Shown in pieces: positions 37,511 through 45,628 of a stretch of 64,000 bases of DNA (its first letter is position 1; every line of letters starts with the position of its first letter). The notes beneath the pieces were generated by a model that had not been told where the DNA came from, ran no database searches, and was given only the letters and a program-made list of their open reading frames with translations. The translations under genes and the position numbers were made by a program. The stretch is taken from positions 124,001-188,000 of the forward strand of contig NZ_JACVXD010000004.1 of NCBI RefSeq assembly GCF_014596975.1, in the 5' to 3' direction. The stretch is from Aestuariibaculum marinum (GTDB taxonomy: Bacteria; Bacteroidota; Bacteroidia; Flavobacteriales; Flavobacteriaceae).

Positions 37511-38077
37511 TCAAGGACGTGAACCAACTATGATTTCAATTCGTTCTGTCGAAAGATCTGTTTTTTCTACTACTCGAGTGTTGATATTATTTTTATTAAA
37601 TGTTTCGTTTATGACATTGCCAGTTGAATCTTGTTTTAAAGAATTTTCACGAATTATTACGCCAGAGCCAACTCCGCCAATTATTATTTCCTCCCAGACA
37701 CCATCAACTTCCCAACCAGCTTCAATTAAGACATCTTTTATTGTATTTGCAAATCTAATAGATTCTCTATCGCCTTGAATACCCATTAAAACCACTTTTG
37801 TAATTGGAAGATTTTTCAAGTTTTCTAAAAGCAAATTTCTTTGATTTGGTTTAAGTGTTCTTCCTACTTGTTCGTCTTCTAATTTCTTTAAATATTTCGA
37901 TTGCTTTGAATTATCTATAGCGGTAATAATTAATCCAATTACAAGCATTAAAGCAGAAAAAATGTCGAGGTGAAAATCATTGATTCCAATAAAAAATGAC
38001 TTTATCAAATCACGTAAAAGACCAATTCCAATTAAGCCTCCAAAAAGTGCAATAAAAAATCCTAACCAGAATCTCAT
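37511..38077 (-). CDS. Two-helix membrane-anchored protein, unknown function
   Basis: A 188-residue protein with two N-terminal hydrophobic segments (about 3-25 and 36-55), followed by a linker and a soluble domain (PITKVVLMGIQGDRESIRFA, DVLIEAGWEVDGVWEEIIIG) that looks like an alpha/beta fold. I do not recognise a family. The gene fills one module bounded by GTTGGCATG (37473-37481) and CATGCCAAC (38112-38120), and is the right-most complete module of the array. Confidence 0.6.
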   Translation of the reverse strand: MRFWLGFFIALFGGLIGIGLLRDLIKSFFIGINDFHLDIFSALMLVIGLIITAIDNSKQSKYLKKLEDEQVGRTLKPNQRNLLLENLKNLPITKVVLMGIQGDRESIRFANTIKDVLIEAGWEVDGVWEEIIIGGVGSGVIIRENSLKQDSTGNVINETFNKNNINTRVVEKTDLSTERIEIIVGSRP

Positions 38078-38111
38078 TTTTAAAGTTATATTTTTAGTGT
38101 TGTATTAAATG

Positions 38112-38205
38112 CATGCCAACTTGTTTATATGCGTTATTATTTGTTTGATAATATCCTAACGAGGTAGGATAACAACATATTTCAGGTTTTAAATATAACG
38201 CTTAT
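38112..38205 (-). repeat. Right-most, degenerate palindromic spacer of the array
   Basis: Begins with the core CATGCCAAC and carries inverted segments ATGCGTTAT (from about 38129) and ATAACGCTTAT (from about 38198), around a central hairpin ATCCTA-ACGAGG-TAGGAT (about 38153-38170). The expected far-end core is not evident. This may be a truncated spacer or the array boundary. Confidence 0.45.
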
Positions 38206-38400
38206 TCTTACATTTTTAAAACGAAGTTACGCACAGTTATAAAGACTTATTAACAGTTGTGCATAGTTTGTATTCCTGTTTAACAGCAGTCTTATACCAC
38301 CCATGTTCAGCTAAAGCTGTTTTTTAAAAATATAACCCTGAGCGAGAGCTGAACAAACCTCGAACAAAACTGCAACAAAACCCCTGTTTTTTTGGCTTCA

Positions 38401-38470
38401 GTCTCAAATCGTCCCAAACTGTCTCAAATGGTCTCATGCTGTGTCAATGTGTGTCAAATGGTGCCACAGG
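38401..38470 (+). repeat. Seven degenerate tandem copies of a 10-bp unit
   Basis: Units begin exactly every 10 bases: GTCTCAAATC, GTCCCAAACT, GTCTCAAATG, GTCTCATGCT, GTGTCAATGT, GTGTCAAATG, GTGCCACAGG. The 10-bp period is close to one DNA turn. It lies about 60-130 bp upstream of the DUF6266 gene, so it could be a row of binding sites on one helix face. The rest of the 38078-38531 gap shows no gene. Confidence 0.7.
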
Positions 38471-38531
38471 TTTGTGAATCAGGTGGTTGTGTGCTAGTTT
38501 CGAGCTGTTTAACCCCTAAAAATCATATATC

Positions 38532-39176
38532 ATGGGAAAATTTAGTAAAGGCATCCTTGGAGGGTTCTCCGGAAAAGTAGGTAACGTGGTGGGTGCACGT
38601 TGGCGCGGACAAGATATTATGCGCAGTTTGCCGCAGCGCGGTAATTATGTACCAACAGCAGCACAGCTCGATCAGCGGGTGCGGTTTAAAACGGCTATAG
38701 GTTTTGTAACGCCTATTAAAACTATCTTGTCGGCGTATTATGGTAAACAGCAGGGCGATAAAAGTGCTTTTAATCTGGCTACGGGTTATGTGTTAAAAGA
38801 AGCTTTGTTACCCGATGGGTTGGGCGACTATACCATTGATTACCCTAAAGTACTTATTGCGAAAGGTGATTTACGCGGACTGGCCAACGGGGCAGTGGTA
38901 GCCGCAGCCAGTCAGGAACTCACCATCACCTGGGATGATAACAGCGGACAGGGTAATGCCACCACTACCGACGAGCTGGTGGTGGTCGTGTATTGCGAGT
39001 CGCTCGATTTGTTTGAAACGGCTAATCCGGCAGGGACACGCGATTTAACGACCGTACAAATGCCACTGCCACCATACTGGGCAGGGCAGCAGGTTCAGGC
39101 CTGGGCAACCTTTGTAACAGCTGATAAGCAACTGGCTGCGACGAGTACGTTTTTAGGTGCGGTGACGGTATCGTAA
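38532..39176 (+). CDS. DUF6266 family protein
   Basis: A 214-residue protein. The N-terminus MGKFSKGILGGFSGKVGNVV, then GARWRGQDIMRSLPQRG, is the hallmark of DUF6266, a Bacteroidota family without known function. The remainder forms beta-rich segments (QELTITWDDNSGQGNATTTD, TDELVVVVYCESLDLFE, YWAGQQVQAWATFVTADKQL). There is no signal peptide. The gene is visibly richer in G and C than its neighbours and uses codons such as GCG, CGC and CTG more often, which suggests recent transfer. Nearby lie a period-10 repeat upstream and a palindrome cluster downstream. Confidence 0.75.
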   Translation: MGKFSKGILGGFSGKVGNVVGARWRGQDIMRSLPQRGNYVPTAAQLDQRVRFKTAIGFVTPIKTILSAYYGKQQGDKSAFNLATGYVLKEALLPDGLGDYTIDYPKVLIAKGDLRGLANGAVVAAASQELTITWDDNSGQGNATTTDELVVVVYCESLDLFETANPAGTRDLTTVQMPLPPYWAGQQVQAWATFVTADKQLAATSTFLGAVTVS

Positions 39177-39745
39177 GGAGTAAGACGTATGTCGTGAGAC
39201 GTGAGTTGTAAATAGTGAGGGGTGTTGTGCTTCTCACTTTTTTATTTATTTCTGCGCAGACATGACAGTTGTGGTGGTGTCACCCTGAACTTGATTCAGG
39301 GTCTGGCCACAAGGGGTAGAGATGCTGAATCAAGTTCAGCATGACAGGGGGATTTTGTCATTCCGAACTTGTTTCGGAATCTATCAGATAAACCACTTTG
39401 TGCTGACTAACTAATGTTGTTACTTTACTTGATTCAGGGTCTAACTGGAAGGGTGGCTATAGATGCTGAAATGAATTCAGCATGACAATGGGGAGTTTGT
39501 CATTCCGAACTGGTTTCGGAATCTATTAGATAAACCACTCTGTGTTTGCTAACTATTGCTGTTACTATACTTGATTCAGGGTCTAACTGGAAGGATGGCT
39601 ATAGATGCTGAAATCGAAGATTCAGCGAAGCTAAATGAATTCAGCATGACAGAGGAAGAGTATGGTAAACAAGCTCAGCATGACAATGAGGAGTATGTCA
39701 TTCCAAACTGGTTTCGGAATCTCCATCTTTGGTTTCCACAGCTAC
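39177..39745. repeat. Cluster of dispersed palindromes, including a 142-bp tandem duplication
   Basis: No gene. The stretch is packed with short palindromes of the forms CCTGAACTTGATTCAGG (39283-39300), ATGCTGAATCAAGTTCAGCAT (about 39322-39342) and ATTCCGAACTTGTTTCGGAAT (about 39360-39380), each next to GTCA or TGAC. A unit of 142 bp beginning TTTGTCATTCCGAAC at 39354 repeats at 39496 with few changes. Relatives occur in the trp operon and at 47.5 kb. ORFs drawn through this stretch are repeat-derived. Confidence 0.85.
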
Positions 39746-39994
39746 CTACAAATCTTCCCAACGCATATTATGCTGCATCAAATTCAGGGTAAAATACTTC
39801 GGGTAGTAGCGCGTGCCTCCCATAGTGGTGTAAGGCAGTTGTTTTTGTTTGCACCAGCGGTATAAAGTGCTTCGGCTAATTTTAAAGAAGCGTTGTACTT
39901 CATCGGCGGTCATCCAGTGCTCATCTTTAAAAGCATGTTTTTTAGGGTGTTCAGGTTTCATAATAGAGGGCTTTGGGTACTTGTGTAACGACAT
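39746..39994 (-). CDS. Small helix-turn-helix DNA-binding protein (HTH_17/excisionase-like)
   Basis: An 82-residue protein (71 if started at the ATG at 39961). An MerR/excisionase-type HTH_17 domain covers the centre (HWMTADEVQRFFKISRSTLY, then RWCKQKQLPYTTMGGTRYYP). The last 15 residues (KYFTLNLMQHNMRWEDL) are encoded by one of the dispersed palindromes, so the original C-terminus was probably lost or replaced. Such proteins direct recombination or regulate mobile elements. It faces the DUF6266 gene across the repeat cluster. Confidence 0.7.
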   Translation of the reverse strand: MSLHKYPKPSIMKPEHPKKHAFKDEHWMTADEVQRFFKISRSTLYRWCKQKQLPYTTMGGTRYYPKYFTLNLMQHNMRWEDL

Positions 39995-40107
39995 TTATGT
40001 CATAAATACATGGATTAATGAATTGTAAATCACATAGTTAATAAAAATCTTATAATTAAAAAATACTTACTTCTACGTATTTTTTGATGAACGTATTCTG
40101 TTGCAAA

Positions 40108-40145
40108 CAAAAAAAAACACCCGAACCAAGGGGCCGGGTGTTTTG
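40108..40145 (-). terminator. Rho-independent terminator of the first sulfatase gene
   Basis: A stem of AAAACACCCG with CGGGTGTTTT and a long poly-A (poly-U on the minus transcript) tract lies just downstream of the sulfatase stop. Confidence 0.88.
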
Positions 40146-40165
40146 TATTTAATATGGTAAAGTAA

Positions 40166-41740
40166 TTATTGTCTGGTGTCAGATTTTAAAATGGCATCAA
40201 TAGCCTTGTTAATATCTAACGAAGCAGCTGCCTGACGTGGCGGAAACTCTTTAAATGTTGCCAGGTGCTCGCTCAATAAACCAATAGCAGGTTGCATAAC
40301 CCAAGATTTCTCCATAATTAAATGGAAACCAGTAATATCGTCGTATTTTTCAAATGGGTCTTTTCTTAAATTGAATAGTTGCGGCATGGTATGGCTTACC
40401 ATATCGTCAAAATAACGCTCTTTGGTTGCAAAGTGCATTTTCCATGGACCTACACGCATAGCCGTTAAACCAGATTCGTAGTAATAAAAGAAATAGTTTC
40501 TGGCAGACTTATCAGCTTTACCTGTCCAGTAGTCTAGATTCTGGAATCCGTCTACATAAACTTTATAAGTCATATCGCCGGCTTTATAGCCTTTCTTTAA
40601 ATCGTCTTTAATGTTTTCTTTACCTACAGCTGCCATAAGGGTAGGTAACACGTCTTCGTGAGCAGAGATACCGTTTCTAACTAAGCCTGCAGGAATATTT
40701 TTAGGCCAGCGTACCATAAATGGCGAACGTACACCACCTTCGTATGTGGTCATTTTTTCGCCTCTAAACATAGTAACCCCTGCATGTGGGAAGGTACTTT
40801 GCTCTGGGCCGTTATCGGTTGTGTAAATAACAATAGTATTTTCATCTATTCCTAAATCTTCCATATAATCTAACAGTTGCCCTACGTGCCCGTCGTGCTC
40901 CATTAAACCAGAACCAAATAAGTCCATATCGGTACTAATTGGTGTGGCAAGGTTTCGAGATGCTTCTTTTAAGTGCGTGTACACATGCATACGGCTGGTA
41001 GCATGCCAGATAAAGAATGGCTTTTTAGCATCTTTAGCACGTTTCATGAAATCTTTGGTTTTAGCTACCAATTCTTCATCAAAGGTTTCCATACGCTTAG
41101 ACGTTAGTTTACCAATATCGGTAACCTTTTGTTTACCAATAACGCCAAAGCGCGGATCTTCGGTGCTGTCATAAGAGTCTGTAGCATAAGATTCGATAAT
41201 ACCTCGAGGCCCATATTTTTCGTAGAAGGCTTCGCTTTTTGGGTAATCGGCTTGTTCTTCTTCTTCCGATACATTTAAGTGGTACAGGTTACCAAAGAAC
41301 TCATCGAACCCGTGAACTGTTGGTAAATGCTCGTTACGGTCTCCTAAGTGGTTTTTACCGTACTGAGCTGTCATGTAGCCCATAGGTTTCAATAATTCTG
41401 CCAGGGTAGGGTCTTCTTTTTTAAGTCCCAGAGGGTTACCTGGTTGCCCTACGGTGGTTAATCCGGTACGTACTGGTTTTTGTCCGGTAATAAAGGCGGC
41501 ACGCCCGGCAGTACAACTGGGTTGTGAGTAGTGGTCGGTAAATATCGCACCTTCTTTAGCAATACGGTCGATGTTTGGCGTTGGGTATTGCATACCTAAA
41601 CTGTAGCACCCTAAGGAGTTAGGCGCCACGTCGTCTACCATAATAACTAAAATATTGGGTTTGTCTTGTGCAAGCGCAAATAAAGGAAGTGCAAATACCA
41701 ATAAAAGTATTCGCTTAAATAGAGGGGTGTTTTTAATCAT
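40166..41740 (-). CDS. Exported sulfatase (family S1), copy 1
   Basis: A 524-residue exported enzyme (signal peptide ending FALAQ, residue 25). Metal-binding Asp36-Asp37 (IMVDDVAP) and the active-site motif CTAGR with Cys76 ([11 protein letters not shown]), which is converted to formylglycine in the CxAxR class. Further family segments are [20 protein letters not shown] and YTTDNGPEQSTF. It removes sulfate from an organic ester; marine polysaccharides are likely but not shown, and no glycoside hydrolase lies nearby. First of three paralogs; each has its own terminator. Confidence 0.95.
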   Translation of the reverse strand: MIKNTPLFKRILLLVFALPLFALAQDKPNILVIMVDDVAPNSLGCYSLGMQYPTPNIDRIAKEGAIFTDHYSQPSCTAGRAAFITGQKPVRTGLTTVGQPGNPLGLKKEDPTLAELLKPMGYMTAQYGKNHLGDRNEHLPTVHGFDEFFGNLYHLNVSEEEEQADYPKSEAFYEKYGPRGIIESYATDSYDSTEDPRFGVIGKQKVTDIGKLTSKRMETFDEELVAKTKDFMKRAKDAKKPFFIWHATSRMHVYTHLKEASRNLATPISTDMDLFGSGLMEHDGHVGQLLDYMEDLGIDENTIVIYTTDNGPEQSTFPHAGVTMFRGEKMTTYEGGVRSPFMVRWPKNIPAGLVRNGISAHEDVLPTLMAAVGKENIKDDLKKGYKAGDMTYKVYVDGFQNLDYWTGKADKSARNYFFYYYESGLTAMRVGPWKMHFATKERYFDDMVSHTMPQLFNLRKDPFEKYDDITGFHLIMEKSWVMQPAIGLLSEHLATFKEFPPRQAAASLDINKAIDAILKSDTRQ

Positions 41741-41928
41741 AATGTTGTAAAAAGTTAAAGGTTAATAATTAAATTTTCCGGTATAACCCTTGTAGAAATA
41801 ATTGGTTTGTAATGGTTTTTCTAAAGATACGAATATTTGTGTAATTTACTGATAGTTAATATTTCTTTGTGTTATGGATACATGAAATTGAAATACCATG
41901 TATTTGTTGGTTGTGAAGGTAAAGCAAT

Positions 41929-41960
41929 AAAAAAGCCCGAGATTATAGTCTCGGGCTTTC
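41929..41960 (-). terminator. Rho-independent terminator of the second sulfatase gene
   Basis: The stem AAAGCCCGAGA/TCTCGGGCTTT with a 6-base loop and an A-run (U-run on the transcript) follows the gene. Confidence 0.9.
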
Positions 41961-41978
41961 TAATGTTATGAGGTTTTT

Positions 41979-43532
41979 TTATTGTTTACCTTCTCCCAGT
42001 TGTTTTACCAGTTCGGAGAAATCAAGAGTAGCTGCTTTTTGTACAGGCGGATATTCCTGAAGAGATTTAATATGTTCTCCAAGAATTTCCTGAACAGGTT
42101 CATTTACGAATTGTTTCTTCTGTATAATATCTGAACGATCCGTTAGGTTGTCAAAACTTTCAAAAGGATCAAAATGGATGTTGTACATAATAGGAAACTT
42201 TTGTTTTTCATAAGGTGCGTAATAGTTTTCACTGGTTTCAAAGTGTAATTTCCATTGATTAATTCGAATAGCTCTTATAGTAGATTCGTGATAATATATG
42301 AAATTATTACGCTCACTTTTGTCGCTTTTGCCTAACCAATAATCAAGGTTATTAACTCCGTCGATATATTGTTTTTTCTCTTTCATCATCTTATCAGCAA
42401 CATCTGGCACACCTGCTGCGGCTGCTAAGGTTGTAAAGATGTCCATGTGCGATTGAATACCTCTAAGTGTTTGGCCGGCTGGAATATGATCCTTCCACAT
42501 CACCATCATAGGTACACGAACACCACCTTCGTAGGTTGTCATTTTTTCACCTCTAAACGGTGTGGTACCACCATGTAAGCGTGCGCTATGTTCCGGACCG
42601 TTATCGGTAGAATAGATAACTATAGTGTTCTCTAAAGCCCCCATTTTTTCAAGTTTATCTAACATTTCGCCTATCATCATATCATGTTCCATCATACCGC
42701 TACCATACATATCGTGCTCGGTAGTATGCTCAAGTGCTAAATAGCGACTCTCAGGTTTTAAATGCGTGTACATGTGCATTCTACTTGGATTAAACCAAAC
42801 AAAATACGGTTTATCATCATCTTGTGCTCTTTTAATGAAATCTAAAGAAGCTGCCATAAACTCTTCGTCTACGGTTTCCATACGTTTTCTTGAAAGTTGT
42901 CCGGTATCTTCAATACGTTGTTTACCAACCTTACCAAAGCGAGGATCTTCAGTCGTGTCATCTTTATCAGTCGCCCAGGTATGTAAAACCCCTCGAGTAC
43001 CAAATTTTTTAAAGAATTCAGGGTCCTGTGGATAATCTTTTTGCTCGAATTCTTCCTGAGTGTTTAAGTGATATAAATTTCCAAAGAACTCATCAAAACC
43101 ATGAACGGTTGGTAAATGCGAATTAAGATCACCTAAATGGTTTTTACCAAATTGCCCTGTGGCGTAACCTTGTTCTTTAAGCACTTCGGCAAGGGTTGGC
43201 GATTCTTTTTTTAATCCTAACGGACCACCAGGTCTACCAACGGTGGTCATACCACTTCTAATAGGGTATTGTCCGGTAATTAATGCGGCACGCCCCGCTG
43301 TACAGCTTGGTTGCGCGTAGTGTTCTGTAAACATGGCACCTTCTTTAGCAATACGGTCTATATTAGGTGTTGTATAACCCATAACGCCATTGCCATAAGC
43401 ACTTACGTTACTCCAACCTACATCATCCGGAAAGATGATTAAAATGTTGGGCTTGTCTTGTGCTAGTGTAACTAACGGTAATACAAATACCCCAAACAGT
43501 ATTCGTTTAATTAAGTGTTTAGTTTTAATCAT
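41979..43532 (-). CDS. Exported sulfatase (family S1), copy 2
   Basis: A 517-residue exported paralog (signal peptide ending VTLAQ, residue 25). The active-site motif is CTAGR with Cys77; metal ligands lie in IIFPDDVGW. The [14 protein letters not shown] and [15 protein letters not shown] segments are shared with copies 1 and 3. The first 12 residues ([12 protein letters not shown]) are nearly the same as in copy 3, and the promoter region is duplicated too, so copies 2 and 3 are the younger pair. Confidence 0.95.
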   Translation of the reverse strand: MIKTKHLIKRILFGVFVLPLVTLAQDKPNILIIFPDDVGWSNVSAYGNGVMGYTTPNIDRIAKEGAMFTEHYAQPSCTAGRAALITGQYPIRSGMTTVGRPGGPLGLKKESPTLAEVLKEQGYATGQFGKNHLGDLNSHLPTVHGFDEFFGNLYHLNTQEEFEQKDYPQDPEFFKKFGTRGVLHTWATDKDDTTEDPRFGKVGKQRIEDTGQLSRKRMETVDEEFMAASLDFIKRAQDDDKPYFVWFNPSRMHMYTHLKPESRYLALEHTTEHDMYGSGMMEHDMMIGEMLDKLEKMGALENTIVIYSTDNGPEHSARLHGGTTPFRGEKMTTYEGGVRVPMMVMWKDHIPAGQTLRGIQSHMDIFTTLAAAAGVPDVADKMMKEKKQYIDGVNNLDYWLGKSDKSERNNFIYYHESTIRAIRINQWKLHFETSENYYAPYEKQKFPIMYNIHFDPFESFDNLTDRSDIIQKKQFVNEPVQEILGEHIKSLQEYPPVQKAATLDFSELVKQLGEGKQ

Positions 43533-43541
43533 AATTATAAA

Positions 43542-43640
43542 AATTAAGTGTTAATCATAATTTGTAGAGTAATTCTTAAAAATACGTATAATAATAATTC
43601 TAGGCAACAGCATATTGATTGTTAAATTGTTAAAATTTAA
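43542..43640 (-). promoter_or_regulatory. Promoter region of sulfatase 2, duplicated upstream of sulfatase 3
   Basis: About 97 bp are shared with 45326-45423. Within it, TTG (43605-43607, minus strand) stands 20 bp before TATTTTTA (43577-43584), close to the Bacteroidota promoter form TTG-N20-TAnnTTTG. Both elements and spacing are kept in the other copy. Upstream of sulfatase 1 only CGTATCTTTA is alike. Confidence 0.6.
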
Positions 43641-43682
43641 CATGAATGTTAAGCATAGCAGGGATCTTTAAAAGGATTGAAT

Positions 43683-43716
43683 AAAAAACGCCTGAGAAAA
43701 ATACTCAGGCGTTTTT
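43683..43716 (-). terminator. Rho-independent terminator of the third sulfatase gene
   Basis: A 13-bp perfect stem (AAAAACGCCTGAG/CTCAGGCGTTTTT, 7-base loop) with flanking A and T runs. Confidence 0.92.
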
Positions 43717-43763
43717 GTTAATTTTGTTTTACGTATTATAATTAATACCGTTTTTAGAATGTT

Positions 43764-45302
43764 TTAGTTTTTACTTGTCGGTGTTAATTTTCTTAACTCT
43801 TCATCAATATCGAACTCCATACTTTTCATTCGCGGCGGATATTCTTTTAAAGATTGCATAAACACACTTATTTTTCCAAATGCTGGTGCATATGTCCAGG
43901 CACGGTCTTCTAACCATTCGTTATAGCCGCGAGATTCTATAAAACGTTCAAAAGGGTCTAATTTAAGATTAACAACAATAGGAGTTACCATATCTTGTTG
44001 TACACCATTAAACCACTTGTCTTGTTTTTTGAATAAAAACTTGTAGTCTCCATAACGAACACCATGTAAAGTAGTTTCTGTAAAATAGAAGAATTCTTTA
44101 CGTTTGGAAGGTCCTTTTTTCGTGATAAGATCTGTTTGGTCGTACCCATCTAAATGGATTTTTTCGTAGCTTCTTTTTCCTGCTTTATAGCTGTCAAGCA
44201 TTTTTTCTTTAAGGTCAGGCTCTCCTAATTGAGACATAATAGTTGGTAACCAGTCTTCCATAGTCATAAATTCTCCGGTAGTTGTTCCTTCAGGAATTAC
44301 GCCAGGCCATTTTACCATCATAGGAACTTTAAAGCCACCTTCATAGCCACCTACACCTTTTTCACCACGAAACGGATGGTTACCACCATCAGGCCATACA
44401 AAAGAGTAAGCACCGTTATCAGTAGAGAACATAACAATGGTATTGTCGTCAACATCTAATTCTTCAAGTAAACTTAAAAGCTCGCCAACAATATCGTCCA
44501 TTTCCTTAACACCATCGGCATACAAACCATAGCCAGTAACGCCATCGTATTTTTCAGAAAGGTGCGTATGCATGTGCATACGGGTTAAGTTATGCCAAAC
44601 AAAAAACGGCTTATCGTCTTTTACGGCATCGGTTATAAAACGTTTAGATTCTTTTAAAATCTCCCAGTCCAATGTTTTTTGACGTTCAGCACCAAAGCCA
44701 CCTTTATCTTCTATTTTCTGACTACCATCTGCTTGTGCCCAGGAATGAATAACTCCACGTTGCGCAAATTGTTTTGCTACTTCAGGGTCTTTAGGGAAAT
44801 CGTAAAGCTCTGTATATTCACCAGCATTTAAGTGGTATAAAATTCCGAAGAACTCATCAAACCCATGATTGGTAGGTAAATGCTCGTCGCGATCGCCTAA
44901 ATGGTTTTTACCAAATTGTCCGGTAGCATAGCCCATTGGTTTTAATAGTGTCGCTAATGTTGGGTCTTTTTCACTCATACCTTGAGGAGCGCCAGGTAAA
45001 CCTACGGTTGCTAACCCTACACGTATAGGGTATTGTCCAGTAATAAATGCGGCACGACCAGCCGTACAGGACGGTTGTGCATAATGGTCCATAAATAACA
45101 TACCTTCATCGGCAATTTTATCGATGTTAGGTGTAGAGCCTCCCATCATGCCACGGTGGTAGGCACTTAAGTTCCACATACCAACATCGTCACCCCATAT
45201 AATAAGGATGTTTGGTTTTTTCTTGCTTTGAGCAGAGGCGAATAAAGGAAGCACCAATGCCATGAGAAGTATTCGTTTTAATAAAAGTTTGGTTTTAATC
45301 AT
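43764..45302 (-). CDS. Exported sulfatase (family S1), copy 3
   Basis: A 512-residue exported paralog (signal peptide ending FASAQ, residue 25). The active-site motif is CTAGR with Cys79; metal ligands lie in IIWGDDVGMW. Family segments GKNHLGDRDEHLPTNHGFDE and FSTDNGAYSF are present. All three copies keep the formylglycine cysteine, so all are likely active after maturation by an enzyme encoded elsewhere. Differences in the loops around the active site (for example HRGMMGGSTPNID here) point to distinct substrates. Confidence 0.95.
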   Translation of the reverse strand: MIKTKLLLKRILLMALVLPLFASAQSKKKPNILIIWGDDVGMWNLSAYHRGMMGGSTPNIDKIADEGMLFMDHYAQPSCTAGRAAFITGQYPIRVGLATVGLPGAPQGMSEKDPTLATLLKPMGYATGQFGKNHLGDRDEHLPTNHGFDEFFGILYHLNAGEYTELYDFPKDPEVAKQFAQRGVIHSWAQADGSQKIEDKGGFGAERQKTLDWEILKESKRFITDAVKDDKPFFVWHNLTRMHMHTHLSEKYDGVTGYGLYADGVKEMDDIVGELLSLLEELDVDDNTIVMFSTDNGAYSFVWPDGGNHPFRGEKGVGGYEGGFKVPMMVKWPGVIPEGTTTGEFMTMEDWLPTIMSQLGEPDLKEKMLDSYKAGKRSYEKIHLDGYDQTDLITKKGPSKRKEFFYFTETTLHGVRYGDYKFLFKKQDKWFNGVQQDMVTPIVVNLKLDPFERFIESRGYNEWLEDRAWTYAPAFGKISVFMQSLKEYPPRMKSMEFDIDEELRKLTPTSKN

Positions 45303-45325
45303 AAGTACAGAAATTAAAGTTTAAA

Positions 45326-45423
45326 AATTAAGTGTTAATCATAATTTGTAGAGTAATTCTTAAAAATACGTATAAAAATGAACTTAGACAACAGTATGTT
45401 GATTGTTAAATTGTTAAAGTTTA
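45326..45423 (-). promoter_or_regulatory. Promoter region of sulfatase 3, duplicate of 43542-43640
   Basis: Contains TTG (45389-45391, minus strand), 20 bp and TATTTTTA (45361-45368), the same elements and spacing as in the other copy. The 45303-45628 gap also holds the divergent rhlE promoter and leader. Confidence 0.6.
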
Positions 45424-45542
45424 TAGCAGCTTGTTAGGTGAGATGTTCAGGAATACATAAGAAAAGCCTCTTTGTTATGTACGGTTACAGAACTTAATAT
45501 TGAGGTTTTACAAATAAATCCTGTGAAGCCATAAATTAGCTG

Positions 45543-45550
45543 TACCTTTG
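45543..45550 (+). promoter_or_regulatory. Promoter -7 element of rhlE
   Basis: TACCTTTG is a perfect match to the Bacteroidota TAnnTTTG element. No TTG was found at the usual distance upstream, so the -33 box is weak. Transcription would start near 45556 and give a leader of about 70 nt that contains an upstream ORF. Confidence 0.6.
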
Positions 45551-45580
45551 TGCCTTAACAAAACGAGGTGGTCTACAAGA

Positions 45581-45619
45581 ATGCATGTTCATCTCAACAA
45601 CCCGAAAAGGGTTTACTAA
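45581..45619 (+). CDS. 12-codon upstream ORF with strong Shine-Dalgarno sequence in the rhlE leader
   Basis: ATG at 45581 to TAA at 45617-45619 encodes MHVHLNNPKRVY. It is preceded, 10 bases upstream, by GAGGTG (45565-45570), fully complementary to the 16S anti-Shine-Dalgarno core CACCUC. GAGGTG can instead pair with CATCTC (45590-45595), and AACCC-GAAAA-GGGTT (45599-45613) forms a second hairpin. The rhlE ATG follows 9 bases after the stop. A regulatory leader peptide is inferred; nothing else in the window has such a combination. Confidence 0.5.
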   Translation: MHVHLNNPKRVY

Positions 45620-45628
45620 ATTATTTTT

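Noticed and set aside
38401-38470. CRISPR-like direct repeats
   Set aside because: Units are only 10 bp, abut each other and have no spacers; no cas gene is in the window.
38392-38580. 62-codon ORF on the plus strand
   Set aside because: It is read through the period-10 repeat (hence repeated SQ/VC residues) and overlaps the DUF6266 start in another frame.
39556-39865. ORFs on the plus strand at 39556-39792 and 39662-39865
   Set aside because: Both are translated palindromes and repeat DNA, without a domain or a signal, and they overlap each other.
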